Below, in pieces: positions 1 to 13,439 of a stretch of 49,143 nucleotides of DNA (position 1 is its first letter; every line of letters begins with the position of its first letter). The position numbers and the translations under genes are program-made. Source of the DNA: Elysia marginata (taxonomy: Eukaryota; Mollusca; Gastropoda; Plakobranchidae). Under the pieces are notes generated by a model that saw nothing but the letters and a program-made list of their open reading frames with translations, ran no database searches and had not been told where the DNA came from. The DNA is taken from contig BMAT01001128.1 of NCBI GenBank assembly GCA_019649035.1, forward strand, positions 27,831 to 76,973, read 5' to 3'.

Positions 1-1587
1 CAAAAAAAACACACACAAAAAAAACAAAACAGAACTCACACATTTGCAAGACTATAAACTTGCACGTAATAATCGTGCAAACAGCAAATCTTTAACATTT
101 CTTACCATTCCTATGCTTAACACTGCGATGAATAAGGAGAGTGTCCAATTTTCTATACTCGCTTAGTAATTTAACTAAGAATTTTGTTTCATCTGTTTCT
201 ATTTCGTTAAAAAATGTCAGTGTAAACTTTGTTTTGACTTTAAGACTTGTTATTTGGGCACGTCAGATAACTCACAAAGAGAACCAAGCACATGTAGTGA
301 GTCTGAAAGAAGACTGTAAGGGACAAGCAAGCACCAGTATTTGACCTCAGTTCACTGTAGTATACAGTAGTCGAAGTGAGTGGATCCTCCCATCCAATAA
401 CTCACTCTGACCCTCCCTCTTTAGCTGTAAGCCTACCCTAACACCTGCACGGGTTGAAGAAGATTTATCTCCCTTCTCCACAGAGTTCACCCCCCTTGTC
501 GTTAACGTAAACACAGCGGGCTAGTCCATCTGTAACAGACTGACACATCCAATTCCATCTAGTCACTATTCACATTTTAGTCTTTTTCTGGGAAGCTACC
601 AGTTGAGTATTCTATGTATGCATTACATGGTAATAATAATCTTTCTCACATAACCATTATATTTGCCTATGTACGATGACCTCGAAAACCAAAAGGACAT
701 CGGCTAAAGCTAGTACAGTCGAGTTTACGTCCGAACTGGGGTAATTAGAGTATTTTTTCTTTCAAAATTCAGAATGCCGATTTTATTTGTCTTCAGTGAT
801 GGATACCAATAATTTATTTCTGGATATTTTGAAGTGAAATTATCTTCATGAGGGGTTCAAAGTAGCTGAACTGGATTCTGCATGTGTCATCACTTAAATA
901 ATTCGTGCATCTGGCTAAGTCTAAGAAATCGGCGGATTTCGGAGGTTTTTTTTTTCTTAGGTCTCAACGACTGGCGTAAAATATGTCGCAGTTTCACCTC
1001 ATGACACCTTATTACTATTGATCCCCTGATCTTCTTAAAAGACCAGAGGTTGAAAGTAATGTAACCAGGGTTTGATTGAACGCGTATAAATATTAAATAG
1101 CATAAAAACCTAACTTGGCAACTTGTTGACTGTACTTTAGATACACACTGACCGTCTTACAATGGACATGTCTATATGCAATGTAGTTTTACGGTATGTG
1201 TCGGGATGTCTACCTTTTTTCGTAACAGAGACAGGGTTTAGTTGACAAGAATAATTTCCCTTTGCATGTCAAGGTATCAAATTTAATGTGAACGCATGGT
1301 ATTGAAGTTTCCGTTTTGGAATTGTGTTTAGAGACTTCAATTGTGTGCAACTGAATCCCGACGCCACTTATATACGTAGAAAGGGCATCGACAACTCTTT
1401 CATTCTTTACCACCTAATGGGCTTTAGTATTCGTAAATCCTAATGAGTTAATATTTCTCAAAGAGCTGAAATTGGTACTTTTATAAAATTAGTCTGTATA
1501 AAGATGGACATACATGACGCATATGTCATACTAAAATCGAGTATTGTTTCTGGATCAGAGACTTAGAAACTTCGGTCTTGATATTTC

Positions 1588-1702
1588 ACTTACTCTTTCA
1601 CATGGGTACGTCACCAAGTGAAAGCAAAAACGGATTGCAACCTGTTAAGCGGTCCGTCATTTAGCACTACGCATGCGCGTCATAGGGCATATACCATGAC
1701 AA
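1588..1702 (+). repeat. Dispersed repeat, copy A (hairpin-bearing)
   Basis: It shares an ordered set of blocks with 11511-11651: a CTTTCAC-like start, a GTCAC core, GTGAAAGCAAAAA followed by CGGA, and a terminal block with ACCATGA. In this copy CTTTCAC and GTGAAAG form inverted arms around a CGTCAC core. It also contains a near NRF1-type CGCATGCGCG. The middle is diverged. The repeat class is not recognised. Confidence 0.55.
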
Positions 1703-4666
1703 TATCCACCTCAACGGTTTTTTTTTTACTTTGCTGTTCTACTTGACAAAACAGAAACATTTGATACAAAACAAAATGAAACCTTCGTAAATATTTGTTT
1801 ATATTTTGTTCTGGTGTTTAAAACCACCTCACCGAAACAGATTTCTTAATAGACAAACCGACATTCAGGATTGTAGAATTGTCAATATTTGCGAGCTATT
1901 CTCATCTCCTCTGAATTTTGAACGAAACAGTTATACAACTGAAAACAACTCTATAAAGCTTGACAAGACTAAACTACAAAGAACTGCAAATATTTATGCA
2001 GGCTGTTTTCATTTTTCTACGATCGTTCCTTACTTCGGCAAAAACTGTTTTGGACACGCTTCGACTACTGTCAGTTTCGCTTGCATAAACATAATAAAAT
2101 CTGATTACCCCCCTTGTCTGTCGTTTAGGTTTTCTCCCTTCGTTCAGACAGGGTGAACCAAGCGTTCTGGAACAATGCTCGTCGCGCGCTCACACGTTCA
2201 AGCGAAACAAACTGTTACGTTACCAATACCTAGACAGTGAGTTTGAGTAAGGGAAACATAGTTTATGAGGATGAGACGCGTCTCTGACTTGTAAATCTCA
2301 TGAAAGCTGCAACACAAACTAAAAGTCAGACGCAGCGCAAACATTGACACATACACTCGCAGTTGTATCATTTGCACTATCAATAGCAAACAGTGATGTT
2401 TCCTTCCCCCTGGCTCAGCTACCCTACGAGAACTTTGTAGTTCTCTGATTTCGTCTGTATGCGGTCGTAACTTTCGTCATTAAAGGTGCATCAAATTGGG
2501 GAAATTCTTTTGGCAGCTGATGTTTTATTCTCACGATTACTCAGACCTCACTGTTGTCAGGGAGCTGGCTCATTGCTCCAGTGAGATCAGATCTCGTTCC
2601 ATCTTCAGTAACAGAAGAATACATGGGACAGAATATTAGGAGTACACTCCACTTTGCGTTTATGTGGTATATTAGTGATAATATCAAGGTTACTGATTTT
2701 CTATCCAGAATGTTGCTGTAGATTTTGATAAAACACGTTCATGAATCTTACCATGGCTTATATTTACGATTTTTTTGTATTTATTCTCTTTCCTGTTCTA
2801 ATCTCTTGTCTTTCTTTTCATAAAAGAGATTTAGGACTCTTTATACAAGTGATCCCTAATCATACACTTATTTAACATTATCTGTTTCTAGATAGGATTT
2901 CCCGAGAATAAAAAAATTATACAGCTTTGAGCTTTTATTATGAAATGATACATATTTCCGAAGATTCCTGTGGAAATAATTCCGACTAAGCCAGACTACA
3001 GAATGTTTTTTCAAAGTTTGTAACATTATAAAACAAATTTGTCTATAAACATGTATTAGTTTATCTGACTACATTGTACTGTAAAAAAGATCATGAAAAA
3101 AAATTGAAGCACCGATTTTGTTTGGACGATAATAAAACTACACATAGGCTTTTTTCATGTTACATGGCATACACCGTGTCAAACTACGTACACACTAAAC
3201 AATCTCAATATAGTATGTCTGATCAGATACAACCTTTCCACTATAGGCCTACACCTCAGTGATGCACTTAGTTGTTGCCTTCACCTTACCCATGACCTGG
3301 TGACTCTTCAGTTCCGAAGAACATAATAGACATGCCAGCTACTTCTATGTTTCCAGTATCCGTTTGGTTGTGGTTACAAACATGTTTTCATGACGCACAA
3401 GTCTCAGATCAGGTTACAGAGGCTCACTTCTGCTTCCGGTGCAGTGTGCTCTTTAACATTTTATCTGCACTTCCGTCTAAGGTTGGAAGATTGACACACA
3501 GACGAGCTTCAATGGAAAGGATAAAGAGACTAGATATGGTCCACATGACGTGTGCGCGTGGCGGATTAATACCACCTGTGTTGTGTTGTTAGGTACGTGA
3601 GATGCTTCTGCATAGGCGCCTTGATCTCTGCCGTAGCGAAATGCTTGTCCTCTACTAATGTAATGTTGCCTGCGACACTTATCGTCTATTCGATCGCAAG
3701 AACACTTTGTCTGGAATTGTCAACAAAAAAACTGAAGCTGTTTTAGCACCTAGTCAAGTACGCTATTTATTGTTTCTTATTTGGTACAACTGAGTTCTAA
3801 CATCGTTTGTGTTTCGTCTGAATTTAAAAACGGACAGAAAATAAGCAGATGTACGTTAATTGGAAATGATTAGCAACAGAGGAAGCGGTGTTGGAAACAA
3901 CTGGATATTTAAGAAAGAGCACTGAAACTGAAAATTGAGAAACCTATGATCAAGACTTTCTTCAAACCGAGATAGAGGACTTCCTGTAAATCTCTGAGAT
4001 ATAGATAGGCACCATACAAAACATGAAACCAACCAATAAACATGAATGTTTTTGCTTCATACCTTTTTGTCATTAATGTACATTGTATGTTAAGCTAGTA
4101 TTCTTAAGGTTGCTTTGTTATAATTTGTTGCCCAGGTGTTCTTACATGTACATTATGTTGGTGTATTTTTTGGTAAGTTGTAATTTTGCTCGTGTTTTTC
4201 TGTCAGTTTCGCTTTATTGTAATTTGTTGTCTTCTTTCAACGTATTTGTTTTTTTTTCTTTTTGTCATCATTAATCTCTGTCACTATATTGTAATTTATT
4301 TCACACTAAACCGAGTATTTCTCTGTCATTTTGTTACTTTTTTCTATCCTTTGAAGCAACCGTAAGTAAATTTATTTACAGTCTTTTTTCCGAACTTCTA
4401 TGTATCTTTAAATCTAATATGAATGTACTAGTAATGTTGTTTTGTTGTCTATTTTTATTGGTGCTTTTGTTGTAATTACGGAATATAAAACGAAATTTCT
4501 TCATCTGAAAAATGCTAAGGACCCAAACGCCCGCAATGTAAAATACACTTCACTTTATTTAAAGGAATCGTTTATAATAAAAATTAATGTCCAGCTATCT
4601 TAAATACGAATGGCCCTCTCCCCTCCTGTTCCTCTTTCTTTCTCTGCCGGTCTCTCCTTTACAATG

Positions 4667-4670
<4 letters not shown>

Positions 4671-4706
<36 letters not shown>

Positions 4707-4725
4707 CCCCCTCTCTCTCTTCTCT
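4671..4725. repeat. CT/TC microsatellite
   Basis: A run of TC dinucleotides with a few C and T interruptions, in intron 2 of the T-box gene. Confidence 0.95.
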
Positions 4726-5809
4726 AACTTTCACGAAGTAAAAGACAATATGTAATGGTTGTGGCGACATCGTAGCATTTATTTAACCTTGTGGTCAAAA
4801 ACCTCCAGGAAGATCCGAAAACCATGAGATCCCTAGCGAACGTATGAAGAGCAACATTCCGTGGTGTGTTTTTCTGGGCCAGTGCCTAGTTCCGCACCTC
4901 CTAAGACAACAATAACCAATCAAACAATTTATTGCAACACGACATTGTGTCACCTCTACTTATCACTGAAAACATACATCCTGATTCGGGATATAGACAG
5001 ACAAGCGCTTAGTCTCGATTTGACTGTTTAAAACGATGAGAACTGGCAGTCTTGACACAATAGTGTTTACCACAAAAACACTGCACGATAGAAGCTACCT
5101 TTGACATCGTATTACTCACGACTGGATTATTTACGCCCAGCGCTGGAGTCATTTACATTTTCTACTTCTTCTTGTTTATTGGAGCCACACTATGCTCGTA
5201 ACGGCCGTTATTGAAAATAAACTAAAGCTTTCATTGTGTTCGTAGAATAACGATATGGCCTAAATAGTCAGACAATAATTGACTTGAATGAAAAAAATGC
5301 AGTGAGTTTGTGTATGAAGCTAACCTATAACTTTAGACGCCCATTAGGGACTGATAGCATGTTAAGACATAAGTTTAAGTCCATAGCGATAAGAGCAATG
5401 CTCATCTCAGGTTCATAAAATTCATTTTGTTATTAGAAATTGAAACAACTATTATTAATAAAAAGTTTTCAACAGCACAGAAGAAAGCTCAGATAGGTGC
5501 AGATGGCCACAAGGCTGTAGAATATCGTCACAACAATAAAAATATAGTTGTATGCACAGATTTAGTTGTTACTGTTGGTAGAGCACATGCTTTTGAGACC
5601 AGCGCTTTGGTAATTCTTATTATGCAGAACTTTATAAAAATCGCTGATTTCGTTACTATTTGAGATCATTCTACGGCGCCTACGTCTTGTGAATAATCAA
5701 GACAATTTCATGTTTATCCCATTTCAATTCAATTATTTTTTTTAACTTTAAGAACACATCCGGGGACAAAAACTATTAAAACGAAAAAGAAAACTGTTGT
5801 ATTTAGATG

Positions 5810-6106
5810 GATTTTGTCATCGACGTTGGGGCGAAGAAAACTGGTGATTCTCGACCGAGTTCTTTCCCTTAGTTCCTGTCGACCTTTCACCCGCACTGCA
5901 CAATATCTCCTTCCCATGGCAAGCTTGAATGTTTTGCCGCTGTCATCGTGTCGGCCATCACCCCATTTTCTTCCTCCCCGTGCCTCTCGCAGTTGTCTCC
6001 CCGTATTATTGGACTGGTTGTGCAAACAAAGCCCGGAGTCTGCCGACCTTTCCACGTGTGGAGTGGAGTCTCCAACCTTCCACCACACACGCCGCGGTTT
6101 TCAGAG
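5810..6106 (+). other. GC-rich block with a strong splice-donor match
   Basis: This stretch is markedly richer in G+C and CpG than its flanks and ends in CAGAG|GTAAGA, a strong plus-strand donor match at 6107. A plus-strand reading is open for about 98 codons but starts without ATG and resembles no protein I recognise. The minus strand is also open. It could be an exon of an antisense or non-coding transcript, a regulatory CpG-rich element or an old repeat. Transcription is not demonstrable from the sequence. Confidence 0.3.
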
Positions 6107-9100
6107 GTAAGATACTCCTTGAAGATGTTAAATCTAAGAACGAGCCATAAAACCCGCTGAACTACAGCAGCACTGCAGTATTGATGAAGTTGTACCAGGT
6201 AACGGATATGACATTGGTTATCTTTGAACTACGTGCCAGTTTTTCAGGTCACCAGAACCAAGTCGTTCTGGTCACAAGAAGAGATATCCCTGTGAACCGA
6301 CTCTCTCTCTCTCCGGCCGCATGACAGACAAAAGATAAGATCGCGGCCAAGATTTAAAAAAATATTTTTAAAAATCTTAGAAAAAATTACCATTATATTA
6401 CAAATCTAACTCAATAGTACCTTCGTTAAGTATTCTTTTATATTAAAGGTTGATGCTTAAACACTGGAAAAGGTCTTAAAGTCCAACGAAAACTCTTCAT
6501 GGCGACGAATCTTACGGCCGTACTGACAATCCGTCATATTGCTGCAATAGCGAGGGCTAGCAACGGCTTCTGTTAGATACAATACTGTTAACCAATTATA
6601 CTGGTAGCAAAATTCGTTTAAATAAAAAAAAGACTTATAATTAAGCCGCTTAATAATTTTGAGTCCACATGACATGATGACATTTACGGTATATAGATAA
6701 ATGTATACCTTTGGAAGCTCTTTAAACTGTTTTCAAATAGAGAAAACTTCTCTCCAAAATCTTGATGATATCTGGCAATGTCATTATTTTTGCCTTTGTA
6801 AAATCATGGATAGATGAAAACCAAATTTCAGAAAAGAAGCAGAAAGGCTAAATTAAAAATCACCCATGGCAAAGAATCTAACGAGCACACCCGCTAGGTG
6901 ACTAGCTAAAGTTCCAGTTGCAAGCTATTGTTTCGTTAATTGTATGACTCTGTAATTAAAATGATGCATATTAAAAAATTTCAATCAAAGATTTGATAAA
7001 TTTTGACGCTATAATAGAAAAGGTAGATTTGGAAACAATGTAATTAAATAAGAGAGTACGCACCATTATTGTAATAGTCACAACAAAATATGGCGTAACA
7101 ATAAATAGAAGGGGATACATTATACATAACTATGTTTTCAAAAACATTGCCGCTAGGATGAATGTGTATGAAAATACATGTACCATAAAAGAGTGGCTGG
7201 CAACGTATTTGCTTCGTTACGATCATGACCCCTTCGCGTACAAGAAAACTCCAACATTTACGCCTGTTTGTATCTGTATTGAAGATTATACATAAAACTT
7301 ACAGTAATTGTCGTGTTTAATTTGATCTAATGTTACTTAGTAACACCTTCGCCTCTTTTCTGTTAACACTGCTGATACATAAGATAATTGTAAAATTTAG
7401 ATTCGCCAGTCCCATTACTTACCATTTTTGTCCTTTTGTCCCCCCCCCCCCTTCCCCCGTACCTTCACGCCATTTTTGTTACGTGTGCTTTGCTTTACAG
7501 CTTTAAAAACTAATGTTAATGCATGATTTTGTCTTTATGAAAACGCAACTTTCTGCCGGCTTCTTCTTTCTCAGGACCCGTCAAAGCTCATTTCATCACA
7601 GCGCAATGATTATAATTTATTGCTCTGTAAAATTTCTAAAATTTCATAAACATGTAAATCTGACTTTACAAGCTAAAACGCTTTAACTTGAAACCCTCCC
7701 ATAAAACCCAGAAGTCTGTAAAATAAAATCAACATTCATAATAGTATATCCTTACTCCATGTGTAAAAGTTTTGCCATCGGTGTTGAGGTTGCTATCTTT
7801 ATTACAAACCTGCAGCCCGAACATTCCAACAAATTAGGGGTGTTTTATAGCTGTTTCATATTGTATGCGCTTTCATGTATGACTTTATGAGTAGTAATTA
7901 TTTTATCATCCAAGACATAGTGTCAAATGTTTGTCGAGAAATGTCTAGTGTTATTTTAACGGCTTTAAACACATTAAATTAAAATCTTATAGTTTGCATA
8001 CTCTCATATTTTTACTACACTGAAATGGAATAGAATGATTGTTATGAATTGTTACTGTAAGAACTTTGACTTCAACCAGAACTTTTTTTTTACCTTGTAG
8101 CTAAAATATACAATTAATTTTGTTACAAGTATGCAAAACCCAAAATCTGTCAAGACTAAAGGGAAATGTGATACCTGTTTTCACTTCAAAAACGTTCTAC
8201 AGTAACACTTGCTGCTGGCTCTAGATTCTAAGATTTGAAGACCACTCGACCTCTGCTGTTGTCAATTTAGGTAAGGGGATATTGAAATCTGTTGTGTTGT
8301 AATACATGTACCTAAAGTTTTATGATAAAATTACGCCTCTCTCTTCATTTTGTTTCAGTTATTGGAAACCCAATCCCATTTTTTAAATCCCAGTTTCAAT
8401 GCGCCTATGCCATCCTAACTGTTTTAACCTGTTAAAATTAACCCCCTTTTCTGTCTTAGATAACTTCAAAGAGCTACCTCCTTCAGAATAAGAGTTGATT
8501 GTAGAAGAATCATCCTTACTCCGTTCTCCTAATTTCTACCCACAGAATTATTCAATTCGTTTCTTGTAAAATAAAATGCTAGATCTATACATCTACGCAC
8601 GCCCTGTGCTGCTCGAATCAAAATAACATATTAAGTAAAACAGTGAAGGCCCAAGGTTTTCCTTTTATATTGCCATATAACAACTTTTATTTAATCAAAT
8701 TGGAAGGCTATTAAAAGATCTTTTAGTATTTACTCCTGGAATTAAGTGTTCCTTTCCTTTTTTGGTTGTAGTATTTATAGATAAATATAATTTTTGCTCA
8801 ACTAACTATCATAATAATTATTATCTTTTAATTTTTTTAGGTGTTTGCATCTCGTATATGTGTTTTGTAGGTGTTTGCAAGAACCTTCAGAATTGAAGGT
8901 TTTTAATAAAACGAGGGTCTTCGTTGATAAAATGGTTTCTATGGAAGTATCACAACATTTAACTCTGAACCTTTATTACTTTTTATGATGTGCCCCTTTA
9001 ACGATTATAAAGGAAAAGAATAAATTGAAGAGAAAGTGGTCATTTCCCGAAAATCTTGTCCCAAAACTTTTACACTGAGTTCTTAAATATACCACCAAAT

Positions 9101-11045
9101 AAAACTTCTTTGCCAAAGTAATTGCCTGTCTGAATTTCTCCTGGCTCAAAAAATGGAGAAATTGCCAGACTTCATTATAAAAAGTCATTTTAAATCAGAT
9201 TTATTTTGTTTTGTGGAAGTTTTGTAATAGTGGGACTCATAAGTTACGCTGGTAAATACGGTGTTTCATAGGTGTTTTTACCTTGTCTAAGATTTGTTAG
9301 AGGTGTTTTTTACCTTGTGTAGGAACCTTTTAAACAAACAGAAGAATGGAAAAAGACTTCACGATGTGCTCTAAAGTTGGTGCGTTATTTATTTTAGAAG
9401 TTATACGCGTCTTCGTGCGCAGTGTTGAAACCTTTACCATAAAGAGATGAGACTAATACATGTAACATTTTAACGAGCTAAAAAATGAACAGGAAGAAAA
9501 GTATTTTTACCGCACAAACGCCAAAGTATGTGGCCTCGTTCACTACGCATTTCGAAGATGAAATTAGGTTTGTAGTGGTTTAATGAGTTTGAACTAAATC
9601 TACCACGTGATCATTACTACTAGTGTTGTATTGTGTATAAAAAATGCAGTAAAAGCGTTCATTTACTTTGCATATTTTTTCCCTGCAATGCCCGAGAAGA
9701 ACACCTTTGAGAAAAACAAACAAGGAGTGCGCAATGAGCCATGGTATAGACAAAAAGATCGGCAGAAAAAAGTGGTGTTTTACCAATATTCCGATGACTG
9801 CTAATAATTAGGTCAGCCCCATTAGTCCGTGCACGTTGAATGATCCCTTCTATAAGAAAGTTGGAAGTTGGAAATATGTGTTTGAAAAAATGGTCTTGGT
9901 CTGAGAGTTTTTCTTGTCATAAGGAGCATTCGACGACTCTCTGAAAAGTTGAAAATTGATTTTCTCAGGCTCAAAACCACAAGTATTTCCTCGGAGAAGT
10001 TCAACTGCAATTATGTAGTGCACTGTCTGGGGAAAACCCCAGTATCAGCCACCTGTTAATCTTTATTGGAAAGTATTCACATAGTCTGTAAATGAAGACT
10101 AAAAAAGACACGGAATATTCTGAGAAGACAACACCCACAAAAACGAATGATTATTACCGTAGCGTACTAATCTTCTACAAGTAATCTATCGGAAACCATG
10201 CTGGCACAGAATTGTGTAAACTATAAACGAACCGAACGTTTAAAGTCTTAACTTAACACTTCTCCTTTCTTGTTTGTCTTGTTTTCTTTTTCAAAACCAA
10301 AAAAAATTAGAAAGGATTTGCATTTGATGGAAGACTGCAGGCAGTGAGGCAGGCGGCTGTTAGATAAGCAGGGAAACATAAGAAATTGTTTTTCACACGG
10401 CTGTGTTGAGTTCTGTCTACTAGTGAGGGTAAACTTACGACGTTTTAATTGTTTGATAAGAAACCTCAGTGCCAGCTAGTTGGCAATTACTGTGTACTAT
10501 CTGATTAGAGGTTGCTACCACCCCCAGTGCCTGATGCTCGGGCCGAACTTTGCTGTGTAGTTAAGGGCAGGGTTCAAGATGTCAAAGGGTGTGGAATATA
10601 TGCACAGGTTTTTATGAGAAAGTTTATTTAAAAAGATAGTGCAATTTAGAGAACTAGATGGAAAGAAAGACGCCGGTAGTGAAACAGATAAATAGATAGA
10701 TGGAGACAGATGTGTAGATAGGTCGAATACGCAAAAAAGAGCGAGAGAGAGAAAAATGTGTAGGACGAAAGAGAAGAATAATGTAAGAGACAAAGAGTGA
10801 ACAAGAGAGGGGAGAAATTGAAACGGTACTTTGGCGAGGGAAAAATAGATTAGCAGACAAACAAAAAGTAAAAAAGGGAGATATAAAAAGATAATACATT
10901 ACTGCGTAGTGCGAAATATACTACAAAGCTAGTTTCCTTTTGTAATAACAAAACAATTGCGGCCGTTTAACGTGATACTCAAACAGAAAAATAAAGAGAG
11001 AGAAATCACAAGATAGAAAAAAATTGAAATGAAAGACAAACTGAA

Positions 11046-11073
11046 AGAGAGAGAGAGACAGAGAGAGAGAGAG

Positions 11074-11110
<37 letters not shown>

Positions 11111-11112
11111 GA
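11046..11112. repeat. GA microsatellite
   Basis: Nearly pure GA run with occasional CA interruptions. Long open frames over it are artefacts of the repeat. Confidence 0.95.
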
Positions 11113-11510
11113 GTATAAGACAGAGAGTCTTGTCCAGAGACTTTATACAGAAAAAGTTCAAAAGTAGAAACGACAAATAAATGCATTTAAAAGAAAAACA
11201 AATCTGTTACGTTTCATTGGAATGAAAGATGTTGGCAGTAAAATTTGAAAAAAAAATAACCCACAATCATTTCGGTTTGAAAACAAACTTTTTCTCCCAA
11301 CCATTTGACTGTTTCTGTAATGAAAATAATTCCGATCAGATGCCATCTTATAAAAAGAAAGTATTATTTACTGAGAAAGTTTCCTCACAGCAAGGTCTTA
11401 TCTAATTGTCTCATTAAACAAAGCCAGAGAACCTAAAGGTCCTTTTACATGACGCTAACATACGTCAGTTTAATACACTTTGAAGGATTTGAAAATTTTC
11501 TCTTTACATA

Positions 11511-11651
11511 TCACTCCTTCATGTGAGTGCGTCACTATGTGAAAGCAAAAAACGGACCACATCAGTTCGGTTGATAGGAGACTGCAGGCAACCGTTTACA
11601 AGTAGTTTGTGATCCTCCACCACCACCGCGTAGGCGTAAAGACCATGATAA
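11511..11651 (+). repeat. Dispersed repeat, copy B, next to the T-box exon donor
   Basis: Diverged second copy of the element at 1588-1702, sharing GTGAAAGCAAAAA, GTCAC and the ACCATGA end. It ends about 15 bases from the donor of the T-box exon, inside the intron. Confidence 0.5.
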
Positions 11652-11666
11652 CTCTAGAACACCTAC

Positions 11667-12126
11667 CTGCCTAGCTTGGTGACGATCATCTCTGTGCCCA
11701 GACTGTCAAACCTGTCCCACAGAGCCTTCATCTCCAGCTTGCACTCCACGTGTAAGAGTTTGTAATGCAGAGGCTCACTGGGAAGTGACGGCTCCGGTTT
11801 GGGCCCACCTGTCCCTCTACCACTGTCAGAAGATTCCCCGACGCTATTTTTGTCTCCGCCTGGAGTGTCGTCAGTACTTCCGGCACCACTACCTGGGACA
11901 GTGCTCGCACTCTCCAAGCCTGGGCTGCTCTGCTGGAGATTGGCCCCCTCTGTCTTGCAGTCGCTGTTGGTGGTGCCGGTGTTGTCCTGGGCTGTGTGCT
12001 GCTGCTGTGCCAGGTGGGGGGCCATACCTGGCGGTGTGCCCAGCTGATGGTCTGCTGTAGGAGGAGGCTGATGGTCGTATTGTAGGGCATGGAACCGCCG
12101 ACTCATGCCTGCTCCTGTCACGCACG
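11667..12126 (-). CDS. Tbx1: Tbx1/10-class T-box transcription factor, second coding exon (start of T-box)
   Basis: This internal exon encodes about residues 153-306 of a T-box transcription factor, a nuclear DNA-binding regulator. Its first ~120 residues are low-complexity (Gln/Pro/Ser/Gly-rich, including a run reading SSDSGRGTGG). It ends with LEMKALWDRFDSLGTEMIVT followed by KLGR, which is the beginning of the T-box. The LEMKALW..F..LGTEMIVTK wording is characteristic of Tbx1/Tbx10/org-1 rather than Tbx20 (LETKELW) or Tbx15/18/22. On the minus strand the acceptor is a pyrimidine tract ending CCGCCAG at 12127 and the donor is GCAG|GTAGGT at 11666. Phase in is 1, matching the upstream exon, and phase out is 2. 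The exon ends at the GR|R position, where known Tbx1 genes also carry an intron. An oddity is Leu where most family members have Ala in TKAGR. Two further AG acceptors, 9 and 15 nt into the exon, are also phase 1. The remaining T-box exons were not found in the window. Class assignment rests on remembered family patterns. Confidence 0.93.
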
Positions 12127-13439
12127 CTGGCGGGATAAAGAAAAACATGAACATGGTAAAGACATTATAACTGTATTTAAGGCTTGAAGAAACAGCTAAT
12201 ACTTTTTGGACGGTGGAAATCTGTTAATAAAGAAAAGTGTTTAGAGTATAATTGGTAACTTGAGTGCCTTTGGTTAAAAAATTTCCCGAAGGTAACAACG
12301 CAGACGGCTCATCGAAGTGTACTGTTTTATATCGTTTTCAAGAAAACACACATTTCCCGGCGAAAGTGATGTATTCGAGAACAGGGTAGGTATATAATAA
12401 GAAGAAAACAGAGAAAACAATAATAAAATTAATTATGTTATCAATTACTAATAATTTATGCGATAGCTTTTATCGTCTGCAAAGAGGATAACAGAACCAA
12501 ATATGCAACAAAAGATAACAGTAAATCAAAGCAATAACTAGGAAAACCAAGTGAAATCCAACCAATTTACATGTAGTTCGCAAGAAAATGTCCAATTCAT
12601 ACGATACAAAAAATGAATTGAATGTAAAAGTGTCTAATGCCATGATAAGGGCGTTTGGCATCATGGCACATAAAAGTCAGCGTTGTTACTAAAAATGATA
12701 GTGCATTTTTTAGCCTATATTCTAATCGAGCCGTCTACAATGGCAACAAATAGGAAGCGAGTAACAAAAAAAAAAGAAGTATTTAAAAGTTGAAGCACAG
12801 AGTTTTACAGGCAGTAACAGATTATAAGAATGCCATTTATGCGACAAATAATAGTAAACTTGGATGTTCTTCAGATTAAAAATTGCAAAAAGGGAGAAAA
12901 TTAGAAAGAACAATGAGAATAAAGGTTTTCTTCCAAAATTGTTTTCTAGATCCAATTGTTTGTCATTATGATATGTGTCTTTCATAAATGACAATGCGCT
13001 GTATTCGACGTCTTCCTAAAAACATAATACATCATATTTTATCTCAGTCCAACACTCCAAGAAAAAATACAGATCTTTTTGGCTTCCTCCTTATTTTGAC
13101 TATACAGGTATACCCATCGGAATGATGCATGTAACTTAGTAATGCTGATTAAAAAAGATTGATCACCTAGATAAAACCGTTTACTCGGCTCACTGACAAT
13201 AAAGGGGGTCAGTTTAACTACCTCCCCAAGTTCGATGTCTTCTCAGTTTCCCAGACAGAAAATAATGGCGTTTCTTTGGCGTGACACCGACACCTATGGC
13301 TCCCTCCTCCGACATAAAAGATTGAAAACCAACGCTACAATCTCTTCCTGAGTCTCGTCCGTAGAGCTATCACCGCTGTCATCATCAACACAATCATCAC
13401 ATCGCCATTAAACGGCAACATCATCATCACGAGTATCCT

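Larger units (their letters stand above)
1..11666 (-). other. T-box gene intron 2 (5' part only) or beyond: non-coding
   Basis: From the donor at 11666 leftwards no further T-box exon was found on the minus strand. I looked for the conserved RMFP, LLMDFVPVDD and AFHSS coding patterns. The stretch is AT-rich with microsatellites, one copy of a dispersed repeat, a GC-rich block near 5.8-6.1 kb and paired AGGTGTTT motifs near 8.8-9.3 kb. Otherwise I see nothing codable in it. A very short exon could have been missed by eye. Confidence 0.6.

Noticed and set aside
3332-3592. An 86-codon plus-strand open frame
   Set aside because: No family resemblance, no codon-use contrast with its surroundings and no splice context; length is within chance expectation.
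5729-6088. Minus-strand open frame containing VDDK, as in the T-box FVPVDDKRYRY block
   Set aside because: Only four residues agree; nothing before or after resembles a T-box, and the position lacks splice sites in the right phase.
11785-12060. Plus-strand open frames opposite the T-box exon
   Set aside because: Shadow frames of the minus-strand coding exon, which has clear T-box homology and splice sites.
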